A stretch of 60,000 nt of DNA from Polytrichum commune (Eukaryota; Streptophyta; Polytrichopsida; Polytrichales; Polytrichaceae), in the NCBI GenBank assembly GCA_950295325.1, contig OX485808.1, forward strand, positions 14,388,501 through 14,448,500, given 5' to 3'. Both the position numbers and the translations under genes were made by a program. Positions 39,269 to 50,753 of the stretch are shown here, one piece after another. Below the pieces are notes generated by a model. That model worked only from the letters and a program-made list of their open reading frames with translations, did no database searches and was not told the DNA's origin. The stretch's first letter is position 1. Every line of letters begins with the position of its first letter.

Positions 39269-39884
39269 AAAACTCACCTCCAAAAAGTGTTGCCATGTAG
39301 ACATCAATGTCATACTTGGGGCTTAGGACTTGGGACCCTGCGTGGAGTGGTAATTAAGCCCCAACTTCTGTGCTCTCAACAATTGATATTGCACGGATTG
39401 ACCTCAAGTGACTTGAGACTTAGGGCTTGGCACCCCGGTTCTTGTGAGCACCAGCTCTGACATTAGTAGTAATTTGACAACACTTGCCTTGTCTTGAATT
39501 TTCATCCAAATATGCAGACAAAATAACCCACACTAATTTTCCACACTGGAAAGTATAGTCGACGACTTCCAATTATGAATATAAAAAGTGCAGGTAATTG
39601 GGAATTAGTGTGGCCCACACTAATAAGACAAAACAATGTAGCCTGCAGTAAGTTACTTTTCGGAGACAACTGGGTCAACTATCCATGTAAGATAAAAACC
39701 TTTTACTTTACTCATGTAGTACTACTACAGTTCCAAGATCTCCATGTAGAAAGTGGACCTGTATTCATGTCCCCAAGTTAGTGTACACTAGCCCAGTCTC
39801 TAGACTCCACTAAAACCCAGAACCCCAGGTGAAACCCCATAAAGGCCGCAGCCGCCAAGCTCAGCCTAGGTTCCAGTCTCTTGC

Positions 39885-39892
39885 TATATATC
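39885..39892 (+). promoter_or_regulatory. TATA box of the repeat-bearing PDF1-like gene
   Basis: TATATATC after TTGC, followed about 30 bases later by a pyrimidine-rich leader and, at 40023, a GTAAGT donor. It lies about 1.46 kb before the ATG because of the leader intron. Assigned from motif and position only. Confidence 0.55.
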
Positions 39893-40494
39893 ACAGTCTC
39901 CTCTTCCCCATCTCTCTCTCACCAGCTCCATGCAATCTGCACCTGCCCTAACTTCGCTGTCGCCCCCCAGCCAGCAGCTGCTTCAAACCTCGCCCTCGCC
40001 ATCGCCATCGCCACCACCTTGAGTAAGTATAATACTTACTCTTTTTATTACCATTTTCCAAAGTTGACATCACCCCCACAATGCATTCTTGCCGCAGCTA
40101 GCCCGCCTGCAGGTGATCAGATCATATTGCACACTGCAAATTGCAGTCTTGGTGTGATTCGGCTTGCGAGGGGTTCCTCAGCTGGTCGCATTTAGTCATA
40201 GTAGTCTACAACTTCTTCTAGTTCTAGACTTCTGGCCATCATCTGTCTATGAAGTTTGCGGCTTCATTACATTACATCGCTATCCAGGTATAACTGTGCA
40301 GGTTAAGCGCACTATTTGGTTACATCGAGAAAGGTTGGGTTATCATGTACTTATATTGCAGCTAGTTCAAGTTGTGCAGGTTTGCGATGCAACTAGTTTT
40401 GCTGCAGTAGGTTGTGCAGAATGATGGTAGATTAGATTCATTGAGCTTCTTGGATCTGCTGGTTTCATTGTCTCAGCTCAAGGGGAGCTTTTAT

Positions 40495-41308
40495 TTGACA
40501 ATGTGGTGGTAATGACGCGACGCCAATGGAGGGTTTCGGTACGCTGGGGGTTTTGTATCAACATAATTGTGCAGTGAACTTTGATTTTTGTGGCAATTTC
40601 GGGGTTAGGTTCATCCTCGTGAGTGTGCGTGTGAGGCATTGCATGGTTGATTTGTGTGTTTGTTGTATCTGTGCTTGAGTAGACAGCTGGGTATTGTGGT
40701 GGTAAATTTGGTGTATGGAACTTCACAAGACGCCAATGCAGAGCTTCAAAATTCACATTTAATTTGGGGGGCTTTTGTAGCATGGATATGCAGTGAACTT
40801 TGCTTGCTTTTGTGGCAATTTTGCGTTTGTTTGTTGTTATTTCTTGTGTAGACTGTTGGGTAATGTGGTAGTAATGTCCATGTAATTTTTCACAAGAGGC
40901 CAATGCAGAGCTTCACATTGGGGGCTCTATAGCATGAATGCGCAGTGAGATTTGGTAGCCGTTGTAGCAATTTCGGGGTTAGGTTCATCCTCATGAGGTT
41001 TACATACATGAGTGTGTGAGACACTGGTTGACTTTTGTGTGTGTTGATTTGTTGTTATTTCTTGTGTAGAGAGTTGGGTAATGTGGTGACAATGTGGTGG
41101 TAATGTGTCTGCAACTCCACAGGACGCCAATGGAGAGCTCCACATTGGGAGCTGATCTATAGCATGTAAATGCAGTAAACTTTGCTAGCTTTTAGTGTAG
41201 CAATTTCAGGGTTAGCCGGTGGATCCTCATGAGGGTTCAGTAGATAGACGTGAGTCTGTGGGACATTGGTTGATTTTTGTGTATTTTGTTGCAACTGTTC
41301 TTGTGCAG
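40495..41308 (+). repeat. Four tandem units in the PDF1-like leader intron, each ending in an acceptor-like site
   Basis: Units end at 40682, 40851, 41069 and 41308 (spacing 169, 218, 239). Each begins with an ATGTGGTGGTAATG-like stretch, passes through ACGCCAATGSAGAGCTTC, GCAGTGAACTTTG, GGCAATTTCGGGGTTAGG and TTTGTTGTTATTTC, and ends CTTGTGTAG (CTTGAGTAG, CTTGTGTAG, CTTGTGTAG, CTTGTGCAG). Only the last has the preferred CAG. Confidence 0.8.
41167..41174 (+). promoter_or_regulatory. L1-box-like motif TAAATGCA
   Basis: Exact match to the L1 box TAAATG(C/T)A, bound in Arabidopsis by HD-ZIP IV factors ATML1 and PDF2 to drive PDF1 in the epidermis. It lies in the last leader-intron unit, 170 bases before the ATG. 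The other tandem units have diverged at this position. An eight-base match can occur by chance. Confidence 0.3.
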
Positions 41309-41343
41309 ACGGCTTATAGGTTGGAGTTGGCAGCCCTGTTGCA

Positions 41344-44300
41344 ATGAGGCGCCTGCAGGGAGCTGGAGGTGCAGCATTAGGGCTCATGAAGATGGTCACC
41401 GCCACCCTGATGATCTTCATCTGCTTCACCACCGTAACATTGGTTGCTGGAGATCAGCCTGTTGCAGCAGCATCAGCATACACTCACTATGGGAAGAATT
41501 ACTACCCCACACCGCCGACCACACCAGACACCGGTAGCTCGCCCACAACTCCATCGGTAACACCTGCAGCTCCAGCTCCCAGCACCACTTATCCAGTCAC
41601 TCCATCGCCAAGTTACAACAGCCCAACACCACCTTCTTCTGGTTCTTCTCCTACTACTCCATCTTCTCCTGCATACAGTAGTCCTCCATACAGCCCAACT
41701 CCTAGTTCTGGTTCTTCTCCGACTACCCCATCATCTGGGTCATCGCCAACTACACCTGCCCCTTCATACACCCCATCTCCAACTACACCTTCTTCCCCTG
41801 CATATACTAGCCCTCCATACAGCCCAACTCCTTCTGGCTCATCCCCCACTACTCCATCTTCCTCTAGTCCCCCCTGTAGCCCAACTCCCTCTGGGTCCTC
41901 TCCAACTACACCCTCCTCACCTTCGCCAACTACACCATCATCTCCTGCCTACACTAGTCCTCCTTACAGTCCCACTCCTTCTGGGTCATCTCCAACTACA
42001 CCATCTTCTCCTGGATATAGTAGCCCTCCATATAGCCCCACTCCCTCCGGGTCATCTCCAACTACACCATCATCACCGTCGCCAACTACACCGTCGTCTC
42101 CTGCATATGCTAGTCCCCCTTACAGCCCAACTCCCTCTGGCTCATCGCCAACTACGCCTTCTTCTCCTGCATATAGTAGTCCTCCTTACAGCCCAACTCC
42201 CTCTGGCTCATCTCCAACTACGCCTTCTTCTCCTGCATATGGCCCTACTAGTCCTTCTGGATCATCTCCAACTACGCCTTCTTCTCCTGCATATGGCCCT
42301 ACTAGTCCTTCTGGCTCATCTCCAACTACACCTTCGTCACCATCATATAGTCCATCTCCGTCTGGATCATCTCCAACTACACCAACATATAGTCCATCTC
42401 CGTCTGGATCATCTCCAACTACACCATCATATAGTCCATCTCCAAGTTCTGGGTCATCTCCAACTACACCATCGTCACCATCATATAGTCCGTCTCCGTC
42501 TGGATCATCTCCAACTACACCATCATATAGTCCATCTCCAAGCTCTGGGTCGTCTCCAACCACACCGTCTACTTCACCATCATACAGCCCATCTCCATAC
42601 AGTCCATCTCCCTCTAGCGGCTCATCACCAACAACTCCAAGCTCACCATACTACAGTCCATCTCCCTCTAGCGGCTCATCACCAACAACTCCAAGCTCAC
42701 CATACTACAGCCCAACTCCCTCGAGCGGCTCATCACCAACAACTCCAAGCTCACCATACTACAGCCCAACTCCCTCTAGCGGCTCATCACCAACAACTCC
42801 AAGCTCACCATACGCATCCCCTGGCCCAGCTAGTGGGACCTCTCCCACAACACCTTACAGCAGTTCCCCATACTACAGTCCACCTTCTTCAGGATCCTCA
42901 CCTGTCACTCCTGTGCCTGCAGCACCAGGACCAGGAACAGGTACAGGAGTTTCTCCAGTCACTCCTGCACTTGGACCTTCTTCCCCTTACTCCACACCTT
43001 ACACTCCCACTCCCAGCTTCGACCCTCCACCGTCCCCTAACTGCCCTCCTCTCTCCAGTTGGTTCCTTCCTGGGCATGGGTGGAAGAAAACAGACGGCGT
43101 GCAGGAGGAAAATCAAGTGGATGCAGATTTGGCCGAGTCCAAGACTTATGGAGGTAACCCGTTTGGTGGTAGTCCGGTGGATCCTGCACCTGGGCCTCTT
43201 GTTCCTCAGATTCCTCAGATCCCTGGGACCGGCACCCCTTCAATCTCCAGCCCCGGGACATGCTCGTAAGTTTTGTTTTGATTGGTAAATTGGTTCGGGG
43301 ATGCGTTCAATTGGAAATAAATATTAGAGTCTGACTGACGTCATTTTAACCTTGTCATTGATGTGGATCAGAAAGTATGAAGTTGCAGGGTTATGCTCTT
43401 GATGGATTTGATTTTGCTTCAAAGCTAATTTCCTTTTTAACTGAAGTCATCTGAACTCAGTAAGTCATTAGGATCAGAAATTAGATGGGTTATGCTCTCA
43501 GATTTAGGTTTTTGCTTGAGCTCCGGAGCTAATGAGTTTATGCCATCATGGCCACTGATGGTTCGTCTGATGAAGTCATCTTAACTCAGTAATTGAGGAT
43601 CAGAAAGTTGAGTTATGCTCTCAGATAGAAGTTTTCGTTTTGCTTCGGAGCTTATATTATGTCATGAAAGCCAGGTCTGCAATTAATTATCTGAAGTCAA
43701 CTTGACCCAGTCATTGATGAGGATCAGAAAACTGGGTCATGCTCTCACACTCCTGGAATCCAGTGAATTTAATGTCATATTTGGTTGTCAACTTTGTGAC
43801 ATTCTTACTTTCCACTGCGAGGAAGTGTCGTATTTGTGACATTATTGTGCTCAATAAGTTGACGTTAATGCAGTCAAAACGCATTAGTGTCAAATTGAAG
43901 GTTCTGTTTTGTTTTGTTAGTTTCGGGGCGAATTTTCTGTTATCATGGTCAATAGCACTAAGAGTTCTTCTGAAGTCATCTTAATCCGGTGATTCAAGTG
44001 GATCAGAAAGTTGGAACTTGGGTTATGCTGATCTCAGATTGAAGGTTCTTTTTCTGTCTTCTTTTTTCTTCGGAGAAAATATTGTGTCATCATGGCCAAT
44101 GGAAACCTACATTTGTCTGAAGTCATCCTAAACCTAGTAATTCAAGCTGCGGATCAGAAAGTTGAGTCATGCTCTCAAATTGTTCTCTGACTTGCAAGGA
44201 ATAAGTTATTGATGCATCGAGTTTTTCTTTTCTTTTCTTTTGTATGGGTGGTGCAGATTCTGGTCTTCAAACACATCCATGTTCCCGAACTTCCTGAGTA

Positions 44301-44584
44301 TCATCACCACCATTTTGGATATTTTCGGAGGAAGCTCCGGCAGCATTTTCGGCTCCCAAATGACAATATACCAGGGACTGACTAGCACCCGGCCAGATGC
44401 ATACGGGTCACTACTCCGACAAGGCTCCGCAGCAATTTTGAACTCATACACTGTCAGGAACTACCCCTACACACCATTCCAGGTGAAAGCAGGGTTCCGA
44501 GGTGCCCTGACTTCCCAGCAATCTGCAGCTGTGATGGCTGTCAATTTTGAGAATGCCAACCATGGTTACGGCAGGCGCAACTAG
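41344..44584 (+). CDS. PDF1: PDF1-like secreted Ser/Thr/Pro-rich wall protein with long repeat domain
   Basis: Two coding exons: 41344-43265 and 44257-44584, joined in phase 2 within a serine codon (749 residues). Residues 15-36 ([20 protein letters not shown]) form a typical signal peptide; translation may start at Met1 or at Met15. Residues about 45-560 are a low-complexity array of [11 protein letters not shown] and YYSP units, with SP/TP spacing suited to arabinogalactan-type O-glycosylation and tyrosines that could cross-link. A hinge [17 protein letters not shown] follows, then [20 protein letters not shown]. The C-terminal domain (about 640-749) begins GTCSFWSSN and carries [39 protein letters not shown] and [12 protein letters not shown], the conserved end of protodermal factor 1-like proteins. 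A paralogue with the same splice site lies at 53780-56487. Epidermal wall function is inferred from the family. Confidence 0.88.
42601..42812 (+). repeat. 54-bp coding minisatellite inside the PDF1-like gene
   Basis: Near-identical 54-base units encode [18 protein letters not shown]. The stretch AGCGGCTCATCACCAACAAC and its neighbours recur at 54-base steps at least four times with very few changes, while the upstream [11 protein letters not shown] units vary in length and codons. This marks recent expansion. Confidence 0.85.
43320..44226 (+). repeat. Six tandem ~110-150-bp units in the PDF1-like coding intron
   Basis: Units start near 43324, 43440, 43568, 43689, 43967 and 44114. Each has CTGAAGTCATCTTAAC.CAGT, then GAGGATCAGAAAGTTG, GGGTTATGCTCTCAGATTGA, and a T-rich tail with CTTCGGAG and ATCATGGCC. 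Together they make up almost the whole intron 43266-44256. Unit 4 is interrupted by a 142-bp insertion at 43748-43889. Confidence 0.85.
43748..43889. mobile_element. 142-bp insertion in intron repeat unit 4 (copy 1 of 2)
   Basis: Comparison with the other intron units shows that GCTCTCA should run straight into ATTGAAGGTTC. Here 142 bases intervene, flanked by TCA on both sides (43745-43747 and 43890-43892), and starting CACT and ending AGTG. The core from TTAATGTCATATTTGG to GACGTTAATGCAGT also occurs at 51994-52136. CACT ends with a 3-bp duplication would fit a CACTA-type MITE, but only four terminal bases support this. Confidence 0.65.
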
Positions 44585-44953
44585 CTAGAGCTTTTTTCCA
44601 AGTTCGATTCCATCGAGGATTCGGTATTAAATCTTGTAAATGAAGGATCGTTGTGGGTGGATGAGATCATCATCCCTCTCATCGATCCGAGTTAAGTGAG
44701 GCACAATATTTTTAGAGTAGGATTTGTTGATGAATTCTTGTGCAGCTTATAAGCTAGCTGAGTCATACGCGATGACAATCAGATTATAACAAATTTACCT
44801 ATGTATTGATCACCAAGATCAGACTGCATCATGTGTAACCTTCTTGTCATCCAATATGATATTGCCATCGGAGCTTTTAGCCCTAAATCCAAAATTTTCA
44901 ACTTTACTCATCTTGCATGATTTCTACTTGTCAATTTTCACGTCCAGTCTCGT

Positions 44954-45367
44954 CTACTTGCAGGTCATATTTTCTGGAACTTGATCTGAAACTTCTACTG
45001 TAGAGAAATTTAACCCTGTGATCTCTACGGCGTCAATATTTTTTACCCATGTATCCTTGGAACCCCCAAAGCCACATTCCGAAGCTTCAAAGTTAGCAGC
45101 GTTACAGTACTCTTGTAACCAAATTCCAGTCAGGTGCTATAGGGAATCAGCTCCATGGTGGTATGCAACAAAACTATAGGTAACAGAATTCAAACCATTG
45201 TCCGGAAAGACCACTAAGAAATAAATATAAATTAAAAGATCTCTTCTACTTTTCAGTGTTATGACATGAACTCTGTCAGCTTGGTTCATTGGAATGACAT
45301 GAATCACTGAATCATCCTTCAAGAAGAAATTATCATGTTGTCTGTCTGTATGTACTGTTAGACCATT
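44954..45367 (-). pseudogene. Unrecognised coding relic with one in-frame stop
   Basis: On the minus strand a frame stays open from about 45367 to a TAG at 44954-44956, broken by a single TAG at 45137-45139. Segments include DDSVIHVIPMNQADRVHVIT, FPDNGLNSVTYSFVAYHHGA, QEYCNAANFEASECGF, TWVKNIDAVEITGLNFSTVE and a closing VPENMTCK. Composition looks protein-like rather than random. A possible acceptor TTTCTTAG lies inside (near 45210), so part of the frame may be intronic. A second, more degraded copy of the CNAANFEASECGF region lies at about 45400-45480 (LEASQCDFAG). I do not recognise the family. Confidence 0.35.
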
Positions 45368-45614
45368 CTATGGGACAGCAGAAACCTGGTCTCTTCAAAA
45401 CGGGGGCTGAAAACTCCCGCGAAGTCACATTGTGAAGCTTCCAAAGTTACAGAATTAGGATAGTCTGGACAAAATTGTAAGTCTCATGCCATCGGAAACC
45501 AGCTTCATGACTATCAGCAAATGACAGTCACAAAACTCTAACTATTCCCAGGTTGGTTCAGGAATGAAGGTGGGAATTCACAGTTGAAGAGAATGTTATG
45601 TGCTGTAGAGGAGT

Positions 45615-46200
45615 TGAATTAAATTGGTAGTGAAAGACCTTAATCCACATGCAGGTTCATCAACCACCATTAATCACACCCTGCTAAACTTCATAAATAG
45701 TTCTCCTTTAAGCTCCTAAATGCTTTCTCATGTAGCTGGAGCCATGGTAATTAACTACTCATCAAACTCATACTAACATGGACTACTCCTCACCATCAAT
45801 GAATGACATACATCAGTCTGCCGGATTTGTTCTTCATGAGCACTTTTTGCAATTGAATGCAATCCCTCAAGCTAAATTGAAATGTTCCACATTCCAAGAA
45901 GAGACTTGGAAGTGAAGAAAATTATTCCACATGCAGGCCCATTAACCTCCATTCATCTTATCCTGCTTATAATTAATCTCCAATTAATGCCCATTAATTT
46001 TATCTCACCCTGCTTAACCTCCATTACTCTTACTCTGCTTAATCTCCATAAGTACTACTTAAAGCTCCTAATGGTTTTCTGTGAGCGCCTAGAGGATGAC
46101 AGATGCTGAAACTATAGCTTTAACTTACTCCTCAAAATCATACTTACAGCAGTTACACTAGCTCATATCATTGAATGATGTACACTGAGCACTTTTGGCA
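45615..46200 (+). repeat. Two tandem ~280-350-bp units
   Basis: Unit anchors: CACATGCAGG at 45646 and 45928; CCTGCTAAACTT / CCTGCTTAACCTCC; TTTAAGCTCCTAAATG / TTAAAGCTCCTAATGG; TTGCAATTGAATGC / TGGCAATTGAATGC at about 45848 and 46197. Non-coding. Confidence 0.65.
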
Positions 46201-47158
46201 ATTGAATGCCCCTACATGTGTATTGAAAATCTCCTCCAGAGGGTGTGTTGGCCAGACCTAGACTTAAACAGGTGCCACTTAGGCCCTCGTAACCCTTACA
46301 TGCTCAAGCAACTCGAAACGGGTCGTCACCTAATATTCTACTGGGGTTTGTGGCCCACTAGGTGGCAATCTACGTGGATGGAAAGGTATCTACCGGTGTA
46401 GGGTGGTGCTCACTATAATATGGGTCAAAATAACACATAAAAACCTCATAGTCCAAGCACGTAGGATTTTTTAATAGGTTGGCATTAATTATTTGTGGAG
46501 GCGGTTACATGTGTTGCTCATACTCAAGAGCCAATGTCTTTCACATATGATGCCCAATTTGGATGGTTTATATGTTTATACATACACATATATATATATA
46601 AATAACACCTTATGACAAGGTGATGGTTGTGCACAACTTGACCGGATGAATTTGGGCAAAACTTAGTGCACATGTTGCTTGCTCCATGGAAAGTGGGAAA
46701 TCTCTCAAAATGACCTTGTGTGGCCCCTCCAACTTTGAGGGTGACAACCTTCATCTAAATTGCTAAAAGAACCCAACTTTCTAGGAGTAGCTCATGTGCC
46801 ATCCACAACATATTATGGCAAAGTTGCCAACTTCCTAAAATTTGTGGCAGGACTGAAATGATCATGAAACAAAAAAAGTCAAAGTTTTTCCTAGCTTCCC
46901 CCTGGATGAAGGCCTTGTTCATATGTCAATCTGACCAAGTAAATGTGGTCCGATTGACTTTAAAATTTCATAGAAAGCATATATGATAGTCTTGTTCATA
47001 TCCATACAGTTTGATTAATTTTGAAGAAAACATAACCTATTTTGCTGCGGAACCTTATCCATAATCATGCCTTGTGAACTTGACTTCAACTGTTCTTGCG
47101 ATCGAGAACACTTGGAAACAAAAATTTACGCAAAAAAGACAACAAAAAAACACAACGT

Positions 47159-47830
47159 CATCTTCAATAATCAGGTAGGCTGAAACTTTACAATTGCCCA
47201 ACCTAGTAAACTATGGACTCGATTTGAGGATTAATTCGTGAAGATCTCAATTATAGTGTGAAGTTTCATTTGGATCGACTCCAAGCATGAAGTTGACTTC
47301 CAGAAATCGCAAGCACAATCTCTCAACTTGAGTTGTAGTGTACATGGCCATAACGAGGGTCGTATCAACAGTCGTCTCTCAAGAACCTGACTCCAGATAA
47401 CGCTTGAAGGCATGTCGGGGCCGATACAAAGAACACGTACAATGTCATCATTGGAAGCAACGATGAGCAAGCTAGTAGGCTAGAACTTTCCACTTGCCCA
47501 AACTAAACAGCGTAGTCGATCGATCCATTGGTGGAAGGTCTCAATACATAGTTTGAACCTCATCGACTCCAATCATCAAACTCCTAGAAATCGCAACCAA
47601 AGTTCAACCTCTGAACTCGAGGAGTTCCAGCGTACGTCGTGCCTATTATATTGATATGCGGGCCTTATCATCATCAGCAGTAGTCATCTCCTGATGAGGA
47701 CCTGACTCCAGATAGCACTTGAAGGCAAGGCAAGGGCCAGGCCAGGCAGGGAGGGAAGAAGTGCAGGAGACTGTACGAAGAGTACAATGGCCATCTTCAG
47801 CAATTAGCTGGGAGGCTTTGAATGCCGTCC
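47159..47830 (+). repeat. Tandem ~285-350-bp units, two and a partial third
   Basis: The units begin at about 47159, 47444 and 47792 with CATCTTCA/CATCATTG followed by GGTAGGCT..AACTTT and TTGCCCAA. They pass through ATCGACTCCAA, AGAAATCGCAA, and CCTGACTCCAGATAACGCTTGAAGG near the end. The reverse strand shows a faintly similar frame in units 2 and 3 (FKRYLESG / FKCYLESG), but stops interrupt it. Confidence 0.65.
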
Positions 47831-49086
47831 CTGCTGGGTCATGCAAATACAGCCCAACTAGCGAGCAGGTGTGAGAGATATCGCCAAAGGACCACAAGCT
47901 CCTTAAATGCGCCATTGCGGCCTTCAATTTCCATCCCTTGGGACGAGTCAGCCAGTTCCTTCAGTTGTGGGCAGACCTGACAGCGGCAGTATTCATTGCG
48001 AAATTTGTATCCAGTATGTATATATGTGAGTGCCAAGCCCCTTCCCAGGTTCCTTAATTTTGTTCTCTGTTGTGTATCCTCAGGCTTTCCCTGACCCCCC
48101 CAAAAAATCTCTTCGACTCATGCACAGCGACACACTCTCACGTTAGTACTCTGGACTGCCGTAGCTCTCTAGCAGCTTGGGCAGAAATTAATTACAATTC
48201 AAAGGTGCCTAAATTTATGGGAAATTAGTTTCGTTGAGTGTCCAAAAAACAAATTTGTAAAGAATTTTTTGGTAAACATTTGAAAAACACATTGATCTAC
48301 GTACATAGCCAAGTAATTTGTATGTGAAATAAAAATAAATAAAATAAAGAAAGAAAATTCTACATATTTTAGAAGACGATGCAAGTAGGTATATTGAACA
48401 TGGAATTGTCTAATTGTTTTGAAATATGGTGAAATTACATCAAGTTGATGTTTTTCTACAAATTTTTGTAATGTTGTCCCCAAGTCTATAATGAATTCAA
48501 GGAATATGAAAACAATTGAACTTCTAAATATTTAAGGTCATGAAATGTACGTCTGAAACTAGAATTAGCCATTACCTTTTGAGCAAAACTTTTAATGATG
48601 AGTTTTGAATATCTCATCTTGATATTCTATATTCGAGTACCTAACACAAAAATTGAGGGCACCATGGGAGAAATCCTATTTAAATAACACTTTGCTACTA
48701 CTTTTAGACATTTGACCAATTATGGTTTTACTAGACCGGAGCACTTTCATGTGTACTTTAAGATGATTGATAATGTTGACAGTGAAAGAAGTGTACTTGC
48801 AACCCTGCTTGCTCCCTAGTATTATAGCAATTGCTTTGATTGTATTTTCACTATTCAACATTTATTTATATAGATTTAATATTTAAAAAAATCTATCATA
48901 TTTTAGTAGCATAACATTCAAGTAATCACAAAGGATTCACATATCTCCCACAAAATTTAGGTATATCAGAAGTGTACTGAGAGATCCGCCTATAGAAATG
49001 AAGCAACCAAAAAGTCCAAATTTTGAAAAAAATCCATATTTATCTAAGAACATCATACTAATATTCTAATTTTGATACCTACATGT

Positions 49087-49150
49087 AGGTTCCTTGATAC
49101 CAATATTGTTGTTGAATATTGATACCATGCATTCACCTATACACCAGTGG
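49087..49150 (+). repeat. Dispersed repeat family H, copy 3
   Basis: Reads GTAGGTTCCTTGATACCAAT and then CATTCACCTATACACCAGTG, matching 31033-31100 in the same order. The preceding 48930-49030 resembles the reverse complement of 38830-38940. Confidence 0.55.
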
Positions 49151-50753
49151 TCTAACATAACAAAAGTTGAGGATATTGGAGTTGGGTTGTCCTCTTTATT
49201 AGAAAAACATTAGTAATACATGTGGCAATCCTCCATTTGATTTTCTACCTTGGGCGATCCTCAAGTTCATCAAGCACCAAACTTTATGGAAATTATATTT
49301 TAGGTCATTTTGGGGCTTTCTTTCTTGCGAATATTGTTGGCTATGATTGACGTTTATATTATGCAAGGATTGGTGCATCTGGTGTTGCAAAAATTTCACA
49401 CTCGTTCCATTAGCCAACAAATCGCTTATTCCACATATTACTTATAAATGTTTTAACGTCCATTATCACACCCTCAAACCGACAAAATCGTCTCAAATTA
49501 CTGAATACAACATTCACATCAATTTGAACAAGGATTTTTGGAGAAAACCTTGATTTTCAAGTTTGTCAAAATCTATTTCCGAAAAAAAATAGAACATTCG
49601 ATGATTAGATTCGGAAACGGCCCAGGTAGGAGGATGACCTTGAATACATATATAAGCGGTCCAACATTGGTCTAAACATGGAAGCAGAAGGGAAGTAGAT
49701 GAGTTGGGGTGGGGTGGGGTGCATTCATGCATCATTAATATACGTGTGACCCATACACACAACATCATAATTTGTGCATGCGCCTGAAAAGCTCTTGTGA
49801 CCATCGACTGCCGCTGCATGCGGTGAGATTGAGGAAAAAGTAGTACTACTGCAGTTGACGGTGCATGGGGTTCACATAGACGGTTGACATGTGTGTAGTT
49901 TAAGTTGTGAACAATGAGTGAATGTGTTGTTGAGTCACTAAGTAATCAACAGTCTATCTCAATTGAGTCATGACGCAGGTGGCATTGGGAATTGCATCCA
50001 CCGTCCGTGCCTCCAGCCCTCGATCATGTATAATTTAAGGGGTTTTTTACATCCTGAACCCATGAAGTTGTCCCATGTCGGAGGGCAATTTTTCATTGTC
50101 ACACTCCCATGGTCCGATTTCTAAGAAATGTTTTTTTTTTTAAAAAAAATTTAGATGTTTGGGCCCCTAACTAGGTGTACGTTGAACGTGGTTAAAGAGA
50201 AGTGACTATGCATTGAAAAATGAATGCGTTGATTTTTTTGATATATGTCCAAAAAAGGCAGGTTTGGGAATTTTTCTTCATGTTTGACCTTCTCTCCTAA
50301 TTTTTCTTTTTTCCCTTGTAACTATGGAAACATTTGGCCGTTTCGATATGTTACACACACGGCATCTCTATGCCATGGTCCCCTAACATTGGTAGCAAGA
50401 ACACCTCTTTTGCCACTCCCACTGCAAAACTTGTAGGACCATGACAATGGATAATGTAGGCCTGAAACTAGGCCTTTTGGGGACCTCAAATGTAAGAGGG
50501 TAATTTTCCATGGTCACTCTTACATTTATTTTTCTCGATGTAAACTGAAGTGGTTCCAAGACAAGTTCAACAGCCAATCACATATTTTAGAGGAGCAAGG
50601 GACAACTTTGTGGTCCGTGATGTAAACAACCCCTAAGATTCCTCAAAGTCTAAAGAGAGTGTCAGGTAATGAATTAATGGCCGAGTCTATGAAGCTAGAG
50701 ACACATTGGATATTTTCATATGAAAATATGGACCTCCAAGTGATATACTATGT

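Larger units (their letters stand above)
30257..39884. other. Intergenic region, repeat-rich, no gene
   Basis: No coding gene supported over 9.6 kb. It contains the terminal-inverted-repeat elements at 32377, 34010 and 35262, dispersed repeats at 31033, 36465, 36913 and 39001, and a hairpin at 39210, all listed separately. Minor repeats: a CTGAATAAACTTTGTGAATC-like array at about 32060-32155; GAAGGTTCATGAAATTG-like units at 32934-33110; a CA-rich tract at 33366-33392; two CTTGGACCCAAACC-type units at about 34980-35230. A G12 run lies near 35957. Short open frames here are chance products of AT-rich DNA. Confidence 0.6.
40023..41308 (+). other. Leader (5' UTR) intron of the repeat-bearing PDF1-like gene
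   Basis: The proposed donor is TTGA|GTAAGTATAA at 40023 and the proposed acceptor TTCTTGTGCAG ends at 41308, 35 bases before the ATG. The non-coding first exon would run from about 39920 to 40022 (CT-rich, with CGCCATCGCCATCGCCACCACC-like triplets). The intron interior carries tandem units described separately. No transcript evidence is available, so the border is inferred. Confidence 0.55.

Noticed and set aside
41613-42563. Minus-strand Gly/Asp-rich frames (GVVGDDPEG...)
   Set aside because: Antisense shadow of the same repeats.
42107-43288. Long open frame (393 codons) rich in Leu/His overlapping the PDF1-like repeat
   Set aside because: It is the +1 shadow of the [11 protein letters not shown] coding repeat. 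Repetitive DNA keeps other frames open; it has no signal or domain of its own.
47646-48036. Minus-strand frames with FKCYLESG and KELADSSQGMEIEGRN
   Set aside because: Part of a tandem repeat array, stops in the sister units, and no recognisable family; kept only as a repeat.
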